Shown: positions 12,956 to 24,990, numbered from the stretch's first letter. The stretch is DNA of 64,000 nucleotides from Lonicera japonica (GCA_021464415.1 CM038471.1:11063386-11127385); one strand, 5' to 3'. Program-made: numbers and translations. Notes: a model not told the origin generated them from the letters alone.

Positions 12956-12960
12956 GAGCA

Positions 12961-13930
12961 TTAGAATAAAGGTAAGCCACCTTTGTTCTATTTGGTAGCC
13001 AAAACCTTGCTTTGCAAAAAATTGCAATTTGCATGAATGCATGTTTATATAAATAATGAGATCTTGTGAGTTTAAATAAAAACAAATGATGCACTTACAT
13101 AGCATAAACCAAAAAAAATAAATTGATATAACTATGTTTCTAATGTACCAATTCATATTCTTCACAAAAACAATTGATATAGAGAGCAAAATTGCAAGTT
13201 CAATAATTTTTTTTTTGAAAAGTACAAATCTCTCCTTAACTACTTTGAGATCTAGGAAAAAAATGAATACAGCATCATATTGTAGGAAATGAGAAAGCCA
13301 AGCAGTGGACAAAATTATATGCCATTGGTACCAACTTGTAAGTCTTGCATTGACTATGAATTCATTGATTTTGGTTGAATGTAACACAACAATTGAAATT
13401 AAACGTAGATATTTTGTATTACTTTGCTTATACATTTTTTTAGAAGATGTATTGAGTTCTTACACTTAGTTTTATATTTCATGTGGTATTTTTGTATTGT
13501 TAATGTGTGTTTGTTGTTGTGTTCTTTTGTTTGAAGCTTATTAATTGTTAGATTTATTGAAGTATTTATGCATGTTTCCATTTTTTATAGATAGGTGAAA
13601 TAGTGGGTTAGTTTGTTTTTTTAATTTTCTGATTTAAGTTTTTAGTTTTGTTGAGGTTATTTTCAGAATTTTGATTAAATTATTTTGTAGAAGTTTTGGG
13701 TAGTTATCAAGTAAAATAGTGTTAACAATTTTGTAAAATTTATGATTCCTAAAACTTAAAATTTCAAATACAAAGTCCCTAAAACTAGAGGCCTGAATTT
13801 TAAAAGTCCAAATTTCTTTTACAAATTTTAAATTAAATACCCTTCCCTTTGGCTGGTAGAAGTTATTGGTACATTCTAGTTCCGGTAATTGCCCGGCCAG
13901 TTTAACCCGAACCAAAAAACCCATCGTTAA
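12961..13930. other. AT-rich stretch upstream of the ankyrin-gene fragment
   Basis: No gene is supported here. The last 300 bases precede a gene start and may hold its old promoter, but no clear TATA box with a fixed position could be chosen. Confidence 0.3.
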
Positions 13931-13984
13931 ATCAATCAAATCAGAAGGTTTTTAGGGTTTAAGAAAGAGAGAAAAGAGTACTCC

Positions 13985-13988
<4 letters not shown>

Positions 13989-14020
<32 letters not shown>
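13989..14020 (+). repeat. (TC)n microsatellite in a 5' UTR
   Basis: An uninterrupted TC dinucleotide run lies just upstream of the ATG at 14,026. The paralogous copy at about 18,020-18,040 has only a short, interrupted version, so the run expanded (or shrank) after duplication. Confidence 0.9.
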
Positions 14021-14025
<5 letters not shown>

Positions 14026-14269
14026 ATGTCCGCTGATGCTTCGGAAGCCCTCGCAGGTACTCTATCTGTCGATTTTTATATAAATAATTACAACAAATTT
14101 TTTGACGAAATTTTCAGTTTTTATTATTATTTATTTTGTTTAATTTAATTTTGTGTTGTGGGTTTGTTGTATTGAGTTTTGATGGATGTTTCTCTTTTGG
14201 TTTCAGCAAGGGAATCGGTTCAACAGTTTCTAAATGCTGCTTGCACCGGAAATCTTGATCTATTCAGGA
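14026..14269 (+). pseudogene. 5' exons of an ankyrin-repeat/TPR protein gene (copy A)
   Basis: Exon 1 (14,026-14,056) encodes MSADASEALA and ends at a GCAG/GTACTC donor. Exon 2 (14,207-14,269) starts after TTTCAG and encodes ARESVQQFLNAACTGNLDLFR, ending at A/GTAAG; the phases join correctly. This N-terminus followed by an ankyrin repeat fits a plant ankyrin/TPR cochaperone-like protein (Arabidopsis TPR10 family, from memory). The expected third exon is not next: a MITE, a SINE-like unit and a TRIM-like repeat intervene, and the exon-3-like piece at 16,630 is frameshifted. The start is set by the ATG after the TC-rich leader, as in the second copy. This is a truncated or exploded gene and not likely to be functional. 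Confidence 0.65.
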
Positions 14270-14453
14270 GTAAGTTATTTGATTGGTTACACCAATTTTT
14301 CTTCTCAGTCCTCACTTTTATTTATCTTCTATTCTTCTTAAATTGCTTTTTCAGAATCCTCTGTTTTTGATTTTTTCTTTATGTAGTTGAATTTGATTAC
14401 CCAGTTTTAAGTGTATTGATGTCATATAATCTGAATTTGAGTCCTACTACTTA

Positions 14454-14803
14454 GAGCATCTGCAACGTATTGGTAAAACTTAACCCCAAATTTACAAATA
14501 TAACACTAACTTTCTTGAAAGGTTATAGCGGTCAGTGGGTATAGTTAAAAAAAAAAAATAGCCATATGGCTGTATGACCCATACGAGTAAAGGCACACCC
14601 TTACCATAAAATTTTTTTTGTCACACAGGGAACACTCACTCTTTTGATTCATGTGGACACACACCCGTATGAGTAAAATTTAGGTGTATGCTAAGTTTGG
14701 CTATCCTCTATCATATCAAGGCTAAGTTTGGCCACTAACTTCGCTCCATTGTGGAACTAAGTATGGTAAATTTGTCCATTTACCTTATCTAGTGTTGATG
14801 CTC
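14454..14803. mobile_element. Tourist-like MITE (PIF/Harbinger type)
   Basis: About 350 bp bounded by GAGCATC...GATGCTC inverted ends with the 3-bp duplication TTA on both sides (14,451-14,453 and 14,804-14,806), the usual signature of Tourist MITEs. It has no coding capacity. The duplicated segment near 16,930-17,043 keeps only the right-hand part of the same element, ending GGATGCTC then TTA. Confidence 0.7.
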
Positions 14804-14805
14804 TT

Positions 14806-15610
14806 AGTGCCTGTTACTTTTTCTATTTCAATAAAAAGTTATTCAAATGTTGTGATATCAGTGTATTAGTCATGAGTGATAAAAGTGTAGACCTTAATTG
14901 CCAAAATTGAAGCCACATCAGCTCAGTCATTTTTTTGAATCCTAATAATGAGTCCCTCAAAAAATTACTCTTTCTATTCAGGACATGAAATAATTGTATG
15001 TTACTGTGCTGTCTTTAGCCCCATGTTTGTAATCTCCTCTGTTTTAAACACGTGTGGACACATTATTCCTTGACACATCTATTCGCTTAAAAAGAGGAAC
15101 TAAAATCATAAATATTGTAAGAGCATTTTCAATGATTGCGTATGCTTTACGTGTAAATATTATATTTGAAGTGGGCACTTGAGCTAGTCAAGTTGGCTGC
15201 CATAACCCTCAACTATTCAAAGGTCATGGGTTCCATTTTCGCTTAAGGCGATTTGGACTTGTTTAGTGGTGGCAAGCCATAGATGAGTTGTACTATAGCC
15301 TCACTTACCCGGTTAGCTACTCTCCCCCGCCGGCACCCCGGTGAGAGTTAGTATCATTGCTTATACATGATTGTACACTTTCCACCATGCTCAACTGTTC
15401 CTTCTCAAACTATGCGTAAAACTAGAAATACAAACACTGAAATATGTCATTAGATGTAATATCAATAATTTTTCTTGAATTTTAGTTATACGTAATTTTG
15501 CTGTCCCAATAGATCTTGTTTAATAGATCTCAACAAGTAGGTTTTAAAAATAAAAATCTTGATAAAATTTGATTTTTGGAATTAAGTAATGACATTTTAA
15601 AGAGTTGTAA
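14806..15610 (+). repeat. Duplicated segment B, first copy
   Basis: Non-coding block with a clear second copy at about 17,044-17,880. Both copies share stretches such as GTCATGAGTGATAAAAGTGT and the SINE-like unit. It appears to be old intron sequence of the ankyrin-type gene that was duplicated together with the exons. Confidence 0.75.
15155..15375 (+). mobile_element. SINE-like unit (tRNA-type promoter boxes)
   Basis: The sequence contains GAGCTAGTCAAGTTGGC, then about 30 bases later GGTCATGGGTTCCA, resembling the A and B boxes of a tRNA-derived SINE. A conserved body follows (GGCGATTTGGACTTGTTTAG and onward). A second copy lies at about 17,405-17,620 inside the duplicated block, and a weaker relative at about 53,960-54,120. 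No target-site duplication or poly(A) end was fixed. Confidence 0.5.
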
Positions 15611-15685
15611 AAAGTTGATTAGACAGAGAGCTATTGGGTGCCTGGGTGGTTTAAAATGAGTGTTATTTTTATCTTGTTTTGGTTC

Positions 15686-16143
15686 AGCTCAATAAGATAT
15701 TGTCCGCTTTGGGTCAGAGGCCTCACGGTTTTTCTTTTATCCCTAAAAGGGCCCTTATTGGAAGGAGTAGTGGCTATGCATATAGCACATTAGCTTCACC
15801 TCCCTCATGTGATGTGGGAAATCCGTACCCTGCCAGCGTGCACTGCATCCACCCCTTAAGACCCAATGTCCTCATTGGCACACTTCTGGCTGGATTTGCC
15901 CACTGCTGCCATTATTTACCTGAACCCGACCAATAAGTTATTCTTCCCTTTCGGCCCGAGCCCTCAAGGTTTTCTTTTATCCCCAAGCCTTTTCTTGGAA
16001 GCACTGAGTATTGACCACATGCATATAGCACTTCATCTCACGTTAGCGACGTGGGATGAACAACCCCAATTTGTGGTATACTAGCGTCCACTGCAGCCTC
16101 AGCACATACAACCACCCTTCCACACCACTAGGGTCGTTACAAT
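15686..16143 (-). repeat. TRIM-like or LTR-like short repeat
   Basis: This segment holds two internal copies of a GCATATAGCAC-containing block and the stretch GATATTGTCCGCTTTGGG near the left end. It closes with GGGTCGTTAC (minus strand GTAACGACCC). These phrases recur in short terminal-repeat retrotransposon (TRIM-like) sequences in dicots, as I recall them. There is no coding capacity, and the target duplication was not established. Confidence 0.4.
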
Positions 16144-16880
16144 TTTTACACATTGATTTTACACTTTGTGAGTTGTCAAGGTGATATACGCAACTGTTGG
16201 AGATCCAACTTTTTAGACATTCTGTAAATTTTACACATTGCTGAATTGACAAATACATTTAAACATTCATTGAAGATAATCTACTCTAATGTTTACTAGT
16301 GTCAACATGCTATTCAACGGAAAAGGGGGACTAAAAACATAATATTTTAATTCGTTCAAGGATCAACTTGCTATTCACTGGAAAAAAAGGGACAAAAAAC
16401 ATAATTTTTTTGGCCTTTATTATTTCCATTTTTAACCTTTATATTCAAAGAGTCCACCCCAGAGGCATGGACTATTACCGTTGTTCGGCCCATTTGTCCA
16501 TTGTAAATGTTGCTGCTTTGTACGTTGGGGAATAAAAACATAATACAAATAATGTTCCTTTTTGTTTTTTGGAATTGCCTTTATTTCATCCTTGATTCAA
16601 ATTGACCAACTCTTTTGTGTATTTGATAGAATTTGATGCACAGCTGGATGATGGAAGGGTTTGGCACAAACGGTGGCTGATGTGAAGGATGCCAATAAGT
16701 GAGGGCCTCTCCATTTTGTTGTAAGGGAGGGCCAGACTGAGGTCTGCAAGTTCTTATTGCAGGAACTAGAGCTCGATGTAGATTGTTTATGTGTGTGTGT
16801 GTTTTCCAATTGATTTGATTATTCAACGTGAAACTAGAGCTCGATGTAGATTGTTTATGGTCCAAATCTGTTTTCCAATT
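16140..16880 (+). pseudogene. Ankyrin-repeat gene fragment with decayed exon 3 (segment C)
   Basis: After an acceptor-like TTTGATAG at 16,622-16,629, exon 3 begins (about 16,630) and encodes the start of an ankyrin domain. A 1-bp deletion near 16,650 shifts the frame, and a CGA-to-TGA type change near 16,700 adds a stop; a CpG-decay pattern would explain the latter. An inverted copy is at 1-670. A short stretch (ACTAGAGCTCGATGTAGATT) occurs twice, at 16,765 and 16,832, so the right end was partly duplicated. This is clearly non-functional. Confidence 0.6.
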
Positions 16881-16924
16881 GATTTGGTAGTCGCATTTCC
16901 TTTTTTGGGACATGATCAGCCCTG

Positions 16925-17880
16925 GTGTGCTCACCCCTGGCCCTCCTCTACCATCTCAAGCTAATTTTGGGTGTTAACTTTGCTCCGTTGTGGAACTGGG
17001 TATGGTAAATTTGCCCATTTACCATACCCAAGTGTGGATGCTCTTAGTGCTTCTAGGATTACTTTTTCTATTTCAGTAACAAGGGACTTAGATGATGTGG
17101 CATTAGTGTTAGTCATGAGTGATAAAAGTGTGGACCTTACATGCCAAAACTGATGCCACATTAGCTGAGTCATTTTTTTGAATCCTAATAATGAATTCCT
17201 CTAAAATTATTCTTTCTATTCAGGACATGAAATAATTTGTGCCACTGTGCTGTCGTTAGTCCCATGTTTGTAATCTCCTTTGTTTTAAACACGCGTGGAC
17301 ACATTATTCCTTGACACATCTATTCTCTGAAAAAGAGGGACTAAAATCATAAATATTATTAGAACATTTTCAATGATTGCATAAACTTGATGTGTTATTA
17401 TGTTTGAAGTGCTTATAACCAACTTGGGCTAGTCAAGTTGGCTGCCATAACCCTCAACTTGTTAGCGGTCATGGGTTCCATTTTCGCTTAAGGCGATTTG
17501 GACTTGTTTAGTGGTGGCAAGCCATATATGAGTTATACTATGGCCTCACTTACCCAGTTAGCGACTCTCCCCCGCCGGCACCCCGGTGAGAGTCAGATAG
17601 TATCAATGCTTATACATGTTATACACTTTCCACCATGTTCAACTGTTCCTTCTCAAACTGTGCGAAAATCTAGAAATATAAACTTTGAAATATGTCATTA
17701 TATGTAATATCAATAATTTCTCTTGAATTTTAGTTATACATAATTTTGCTATCACAATAGATCTTGTTTAATAGATCTCAACAAGTAGGTTTTAAAAATA
17801 AAAATCTTAATAAAATTCGATTTTTGGATTTAAAGTAATGATATTTTAAAGAATTGTAAAAGGTTTATTAGAGAGAGCTA
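16925..17880 (+). repeat. Duplicated segment B', second copy
   Basis: Aligns with 14,700-15,610, including the tail of the Tourist-like MITE and the SINE-like unit, with many small differences. It lies in the same orientation as the first copy. Confidence 0.75.
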
Positions 17881-18045
17881 TTAGGTTGAAATTAGGGTGG
17901 TGTTGATTGCCAAAATTTACCATGAAAACTTGGAAATATCAACTCAAATCAGATCAAATCAAAAGGTTTTTAGGGTTTAAGAAAGAAGGAAAGAGAAGAG
18001 TCCACAGTTTTTGTTTTTTTATCTCTCTATCTCTATCCCTCCGTC

Positions 18046-18289
18046 ATGTCTGCTGATGCTTCGGAAGCCCTCGCATGTACTCTATCTGTCGACTTTTATA
18101 TAAATAATCACAACAATTTTTTTCACGAAATTTTCAGTTTTTATTATTAATTTTTTTGTTTAATTTAATTTTGTGTTGTGGGTTTGTTGTATTGAGTTTT
18201 GATGGTTGTTTCTCTTTTGGTTTCAGCGAGGGAATCAGTTCAACAGTTTCTAAATGCTGCTTGCATTGGAAATCTTGATCTATCCAGGA
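18046..18289 (+). pseudogene. 5' exons of the ankyrin-repeat/TPR gene (copy A')
   Basis: A second copy of the two 5' exons: exon 1 at 18,046-18,076 (MSADASEALA) and exon 2 at 18,227-18,289 (ARESVQQFLNAACIGNLDLSR). The last base of exon 1 is T where copy A has G, weakening the splice donor, and Thr/Phe have become Ile/Ser in exon 2. No third exon follows; an unrelated MITE-like element begins at about 18,450. The upstream leader also matches copy A (GGTTTTTAGGGTTTAAGAAA). This is a truncated duplicate. Confidence 0.6.
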
Positions 18290-18449
18290 GTAAGATATTT
18301 GATTGATTACAATAATTTTGCTTCTAAATCATCACTTTATTTATCTTCTATTCTTTTTAAATTGCTTTTTCATGTTTTTTGTTTTTCTTATGGAGTTGAA
18401 TTTGATTATGCATTTTTTAGTGTACGAATGTCATATCATGTGAATTCGA

Positions 18450-19075
18450 GGGCGGATCCAAGTCTCTTTAGAGGGGTGGGCTATCATACTATTAAAAAAA
18501 TTACAAATGGATAAAATATTATATATTTCTTTTTATAATTTTAGTAGTTTTACATTTCTTACATTTAATGCCTCTAATTAAATATACGAAGTGATGTTTA
18601 TCAGATTTCATGTGTTTAAATATATACCCAATTTTTCTTAAATTAAGATTCTACTGAGTCAAGTGTCCAAGTTGTTTTCTAGAATATAATCTCTGTTATA
18701 AATCTCACTATAGTAAATAAATTTCAATATTAACTATTATTTTTCTTAAAATTATTGCATTCTTAATAAAATGTGTTGAAATTAATACATTATTATAAAA
18801 GGATAAGAATCAGATAAAAATCTTAATTTAAACATGAGAGTGATAGAATTATCTTCTACAAAAATGGGAACACCAACATAGAAGGGAGATAGTGGGGAAA
18901 CAACAAACTTTTATGATAATGCTTAGACCATAGACTTTAGCTAAGGGAAGGACTCAGAGAGAAATTGCTGCTGGGCTGGGTTGGAATGCACTAGCATGAG
19001 TAGGTTGGCAACAATATGAAAATTTTGGGGTGGGCTACAGCCCTGGTGTGCCCACCCCCGGATCCAGGCAACAAA
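18450..19075. mobile_element. Possible non-autonomous DNA transposon with GGATCC ends
   Basis: The left end reads GGGCGGATCCAAG...GGGGTGGGCT and the right end GGTGGGCT...CCACCCCCGGATCCAGG, giving short imperfect inverted ends around AT-rich non-coding sequence. The target duplication was not resolved. The right-end phrase CAGCCCTGGTGTGC also occurs at about 16,917. Confidence 0.35.
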
Positions 19076-19699
19076 AGCATGCCAAAGTTTTACTCTCTTT
19101 TCCTCACCATTGAAGGTAATTTCATGGTCATTGCTTTGTAGTTTTTGGAGGTCAAGTATACTCAACATGTTATTCTTGCTCCGTCAAATGTTTAGAATTT
19201 GAAAATTTTGATAGATTTACCGTTTTCATATTTTTTGTTACATTCTGTTTCGGTCCTCCGATTGGAAATGCTAACAGCATGATTGGGAATCTATTGTTGG
19301 CATTACGTATTGTTTGTATGACCTAAGCATGTAAAATAGCCTTCCTTTTTCTCAATTTCATTTTTGTAAATAATATTCCCCATGTCCCAATATACCAAAA
19401 CTGGTTATTTTTTGGACCCATCATCAATTTACAAAATCTATCAATATTTAGTTGCGTTCTTAATCATTGATGAGTTGAAATTATTGTATTCAAAAAAATT
19501 CGAAACTCAAACATAGGACTCTTAATTTAAGAAAGAGAGTCTGCACTTAAATTTTTGAGGCAAGTAACTTTTTGCTACTTATCTTTGTTTTCCATATGAG
19601 TTGGCAACATTTTTCACCTGTGACCATCGGTACGTATGCATAAACCTATTCTTTTTTATTTCTGTATTTTGGGTCTATTCTTTTTTATTGACCATTTAT

Positions 19700-20300
19700 G
19701 CTTTTTAAATAGAATTTGCCCATTTGTGTCGGAAGCACAAATAATCCATCTTGGTATAACCAATTTTGCATATATTGAGAATATGTAAAATTGTTCCCAA
19801 GAATTGATTTCATTTTGACATGTTCAGACTGCGGAACAGAAAACGAAGACGATGTGCATTTCTAATAAAGCCGCTTTTAGGGGGGAGAAAATAAACCATT
19901 GCGAAAATTCCATTATTGTATAACATTGTGATTTGTTTATGCATCTCTTTAGAATGCCACCATCCAATGGCCATTCTATAGCGTGGTTGATTTGGGTAGA
20001 ATGTAACCGGAGAATATTTGAAGACAAAAGCAGAGATCCATCGGATATATGGAAATTGTCTTGTTTACTTGTTGGACAGTGGGCAAAAGCTTCGGGGATC
20101 TTTGATGCTTCTGATTGCTTCCTGTTTTCCTTGGATTGTGTTAGTGTTGTAGGGTTGAGTTATTTTTTTTAATTTTTTTTAAGGCTGTTAGAGTTTTCAG
20201 TAGATGCCTTATCCTCTATTCTCTTTCTATCTTGTTGATGTAGTTGTATCTCTTTTTAATCGTATCAATAAAATTTATGTTTCTGATAAAAAAAAAAAAC
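19700..20300 (+). mobile_element. LINE (L1-type) 3' fragment with poly(A)
   Basis: The plus strand encodes pieces of the zinc-binding domain that follows LINE reverse transcriptases: a CSDCGTENEDDVHF stretch at about 19,825-19,865, and WLIWVECNRRIFEDKSRDPS then VGQWAKAS at about 19,990-20,100. The frames are interrupted by stops and an odd insert near 19,870-19,930. An AT-rich 3' tail with AATAAA-like sequence ends in a run of 12 A at 20,288-20,299. This fits a 5'-truncated, decayed LINE copy. Confidence 0.7.
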
Positions 20301-23300
20301 ATGTGAGCTGTTGACGGAAATTATATGGTTTTACGGCGTGATTGAAAAATAAGTAATTATATTGGTTATTTATCGTATATCCACATTGTCATTTCTGAAC
20401 CTTACTTACACAGGGACTTGAATTTGGGCCAATTGTTATATTTGTACATTGAACTGTAATGTTATTTGTTTTGCATTTCAATTTCTTTCCTATTTCAAAA
20501 AAGTGATTGTTCTACCTCTGTGTGGGCATTTAAATTTGGTAAAAGGCATATAAGTTTGGTAAACGGCATATAGTTTTCATTCTCATTAACACTCACTTTC
20601 ACCCTCTAATTACGAATTTTTTTGAACAAACACTAAATAAACACTTAATCGAATGCGACCATCTCCCTTTAATCAAACTCCAATTCCAACTAACAAAGAA
20701 CTCCATGGGGAATTATTATTAAAAAAAAAAAGCAAACTCAACCCTTCTCCAATCAATTTGACGAAAGGGTAAAGAAGAGATTATAATTGCACAGCTTGCT
20801 TACTACTTTTTTTTTTCTTTTTATATTTTTGAAAATCCTCCAAATTTCCTAAAAGTCTAATGTTTATAGAACACATGCGTTCCACTTTTGTGGGGCCCAC
20901 CACCTATTTTTGTGGTGTTTGTTGTCTTTTGTTAATTTTTAAAATTTTTTTTATATGGATTTCAAATATAATAATTGATACTTTGATTCGTTATCTATTA
21001 GAAATCTCTAATGCAATTATAAATTTAATAAATAAGATGTCACATAAGATAGATATAAAAGAAATCTAAAAAAAAAAAAAAAAACTCAATGCAACTCGCA
21101 ATAATGACCATTAAGCTCAGGGGTAGCTTCAACTACGGGGAATTGACCCCCATGATTTTCAATTTTAAAAAAAAAATATATACGGTAATTTGTTTTAAAA
21201 AAAAATTATATAGGGACTTTTGTTCTAAATTTTATACTTCAGAGTATCTATATAATATTTTGGTAAGTCTTATTGGTACAATGAATACATAGTACCTTTA
21301 AATTCTATACTTGTTACTTGCTTAGGTCAAATTAGTGATCTCATTCAATAAGTCTTCAGGTCTATTTGCATTGGTTAATATATTTTTATAAGATCATATA
21401 TACTTAGTAACTTTTCTATTCTACATACGTTTATGGGCCTTTGAGACCCATTTGTTTCTCGTATTTCTACAAGTATACTCTTATTTAATTAATAAAAAAT
21501 TCATTTGCTCTTGAATTAAATTCTACACTTGTCCGGCTTGTTTGACTAGTTTGACCGGCCAAAGGCATTCTCTTCTTGGATAAGTTTGTAATGGTGAGTT
21601 TTATCCTGGGTAGGCTTCTTAGCTATGGACTGGCCAAGTTGTGGCCCATGTGTGCTAGGCCTAACCCAAAAACACTTATAATTTTTCGTCTCTCACAATA
21701 CTCTAGTTTAATTTAAAATAATGCTTTAATGAAATATTTATATATTTATGTACAAAGTTTCATAAAAAAAGTCCACCCATTAAACTCTTGAACTAGATCT
21801 CATTGAAAAATCTTAAATGTAAGGTGTAAGAAGAGAAGACAAGTCGATTAAAATCTTAAATGGTTATTTCGTGGAATGAACCATTGCATGTTTTTCACCT
21901 TTTTTTTTTCACTGAAAGAGGAAGTTTAAAATTAAAAAGGAAATTGACTAATAAAGCTTTAGTAGTTAGATGATAAAAGCCTCTTATAAATTTTTTAATC
22001 ACACTTTAAAATATATCTAATAATTTTTGTTATTTGTGCCATGTTGGATGGCACAGACATACTTTAGTTTAATTCAAAATAATATTTTAATAAAACTCAT
22101 ATATGTACACCAAATTTTATAAAAAAAAACATTTATTAAATCATTTAATAAATTAGACCCATATGAAATGGAGACAAGTGGATTAAAACTACTTTTTCTT
22201 TTCATCCCTATTTCGCAGTATGATACAAGTTGTTTCACATAATGAATCATTGCATGCTTTAAAAAAAAAAAAAAAAAAGTTCCACCAAAGGGAAAGTTTG
22301 AAAGTTTTCAATTGCTTCGTGGAAATTGACATGCTCCTTTCCCTTACCCTTTCCCTCATCTTCAATCCTCGGTCTTTACTTTCTAACTCAGCATACACAG
22401 AAAGGGATAGCATGTATGTTTGCTTAATTTCCAATCCATCGATCCCTTTATTTTCTTCTCAATTGATCTAACCAAACTAACTGAAACCTCCATATCTAAG
22501 CAAAAATTCTTATGTATATCTTTGTTAGTTTTCATTTTCCTCTTGAATTTATGATTAAGGTGGTGCTTGAATCACAATTTTCGGTTCGGTTTCAATTCGA
22601 TTTTATTTAGTTTTCATACATATTTTTTTAAAAAAAAGCATAAATTGTAAAACCGTAGTTATTTTGGTCAAAAAAATTAATAATTATATTCTTGCTCTTT
22701 CCTATTTGAAATAAAAAAAATATTAACTCTTACATTTATAATATAATTCTAATATTTATAATAGTTCAAAGATACATGTTCCCACTAGAGTTCATAAATT
22801 TGACTAGTATAAAATTAAGATAATGATGTAATATTATTTTGAGTCATATGTGCAATGATTACATTTTGTTGGGTTTAGTCTTGCACCGGCACACCCCGAA
22901 CTCAAACCAAACATAATTTGGTTCAATTTTAATTTTTTTGAGTTCTGTTTTTAACGGATCGATTCGGATCTATTGTTCGGTTTTCGAATTTGTTGCAACA
23001 CTCATATATATGTACAATTCACACATTATCCTTCAAAAGTTAGTATATTGGAATTTCAAGTGACCGAGTCTTCTCTAGTACTCTGAAATCTATCACAATT
23101 ATAAATATTATTGATATAAATAAGTTTATTTGTAAAATATAATTTTCTTTTAATTTATATTAAGTATTATCCGAGTTAGTTTTTACACAACTTAATTAAT
23201 TTTCATTCGCGGTTTAAACCATATTTAATGTTAATATTGTATAATATTTTTATAACCGTTAAAATTCAATTCGAAATTTGTATCCGCCACATAACTCAAC

Positions 23301-24970
23301 CAATAGCGATAACTTCTAGATTAAATCTAATAAAGGTGAAATATGATTTGTTTGCTTTTAATCCAAATAACACGTTGGTGCATGAAGCACGGTGTTTTCA
23401 CAGTCAATAAAGTTGTACGACTAAGATTTGAGTCAGAATGTTTAGCGGAAACTTCAGTAAAGTTTCCTATTTCCTAGCTAGCGATGATTAAGGGAAGAAT
23501 AGTAACAGTGGAAACTATATAGAAATTATAAGAGTAAGATTAGTGCATTTAGTTATTTTTATTTATAATATTTTTTAAAATTAATATTATCCAGTGGCAA
23601 TCACACAGCCAATCAAATAGTGGTGGAGTCGGGATTTTAATTCAGGAAAAGCTAAACAATTTTTTTAATTATAAGGAGTAGTAACACCAAAAAAATATCT
23701 TATATTAAACATATGTTATATGAAGACATGTACAAAACATAAACACGTCACAAAAATTCCTTTTCGATGCTTCATGTCTTGAAAATATTGACAGGCATCT
23801 TCATTTTTAATGTTTTTTAATAAAACTTTCTTAATGTTCGGATTATTTTTTTTTTTTTGACAAATATACACGTTTTCATATATTAGTTTCACAAATTTTC
23901 CTTAGGCGGTATGGGAGATATTTGTTGTTTATAATTAAAAGAAGTAGACCTAAACCTTCCTTTTATTTAGTTAAAAATAAGCAGGATGAGAGAAGATTAG
24001 ATATATTTTCAAAATATAATATGGGTCTATGTGTTCTTTTATTCTAAAAATAGACATTTAATTGTTTCTTCAAATGTTAAATTAATCAATTGATAGAATG
24101 TTATGAGGGGCAAACCTATAATATGTAAAACTTTGAAGGATAATATCATTTTTTTGAATAATTAATATGGTCAAAGGTTAAGATCAATCTTTCTCTAATA
24201 ATACATACAAAATAGATCCCCAAATTTTAAAAAATTTCAGAAAAAACTTCATAATTTTGAATTTTACAAAAGGGCCCCTATAACAATTTAAAAATACTAT
24301 ACTTACCATAAAAAAATTTCAAATCTAAGTGGGGGCTTAAAACCCCAGCTGTACCAATTGTACCAATCTGCATATAGCCAATGTAAGCTTGTAATTAACC
24401 AAAAGGAGTCTTTGTACTAACAAAGTAGAATGCGCAATCAAGATCCACCGTAAAATACAAGGGTGATGTTTGATTGATATTTTGAGTTGAGTTTTTAAAA
24501 TTTGGTATTTGGTAAAATTTGGTATTTGGTATTTGAATACAATTTGCCCCTACTAGGTAAAAATTAAATAGTACGAAGGAGTCGCAATAATTTAATCACG
24601 AGCTCAAAAATAAACTTAAAATGACATGGTTTTGCATATGGTTCTGTTTTATTTTGCACCGACACTCTCCAAATCCAAACCAAACTTATTCGGTTTTGGT
24701 TCATTTTCTTTGTTTTGATTTTGATTTCATTTTTGATTCAGTTTTTAACATATCGATATGAAGTAGTTCGGTTCGATAGCTACTTTTCAAATTTGCCATA
24801 ATACCCCTAAGTAAATGTGTCCGTGCAAGATCAAAAAAGTTTCCCATTGTCACTAGAACGATATTATAGATGAGCAGCAGTAAATAGTGGGTCAAGTATA
24901 ATAGTAATAAAATTGAATTTTTAGCGCCCCCCCCCCCTTGCGTGCAGGTTCCACGAAGTTTGGTCTGTGA
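20301..24970. other. AT-rich intergenic region, no gene recognised
   Basis: Many homopolymer and AT tracts. Two stretches (about 22,860-23,010 and 24,630-24,830) share TTGCACCG-C-C-C, CCAAAC and TTCGGTTYKG-type phrases and are probably copies of one non-autonomous element. No RNA genes were seen. Confidence 0.4.
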
Positions 24971-24982
24971 CTAGAATTGTAC

Positions 24983-24990
24983 TATATAAA
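24983..24990 (+). promoter_or_regulatory. Putative TATA box of the TNL gene
   Basis: TATATAAA lies 145 bp upstream of the ATG at 25,135, a typical distance for a plant gene with a leader of about 115 bp. A run of 11 C lies 45 bp further upstream (24,927-24,937). Confidence 0.5.

Noticed and set aside
12902..13435. 177-codon minus-strand open frame
   Set aside because: It starts beyond the retrotransposon LTR and runs through its end, with low-complexity hydrophobic and Asn/Ile/Phe-rich AT-driven composition and no recognisable motif.
16581..16934. 117-codon minus-strand frame
   Set aside because: It is antisense to the decayed ankyrin exon 3; the sense strand carries the recognisable protein.
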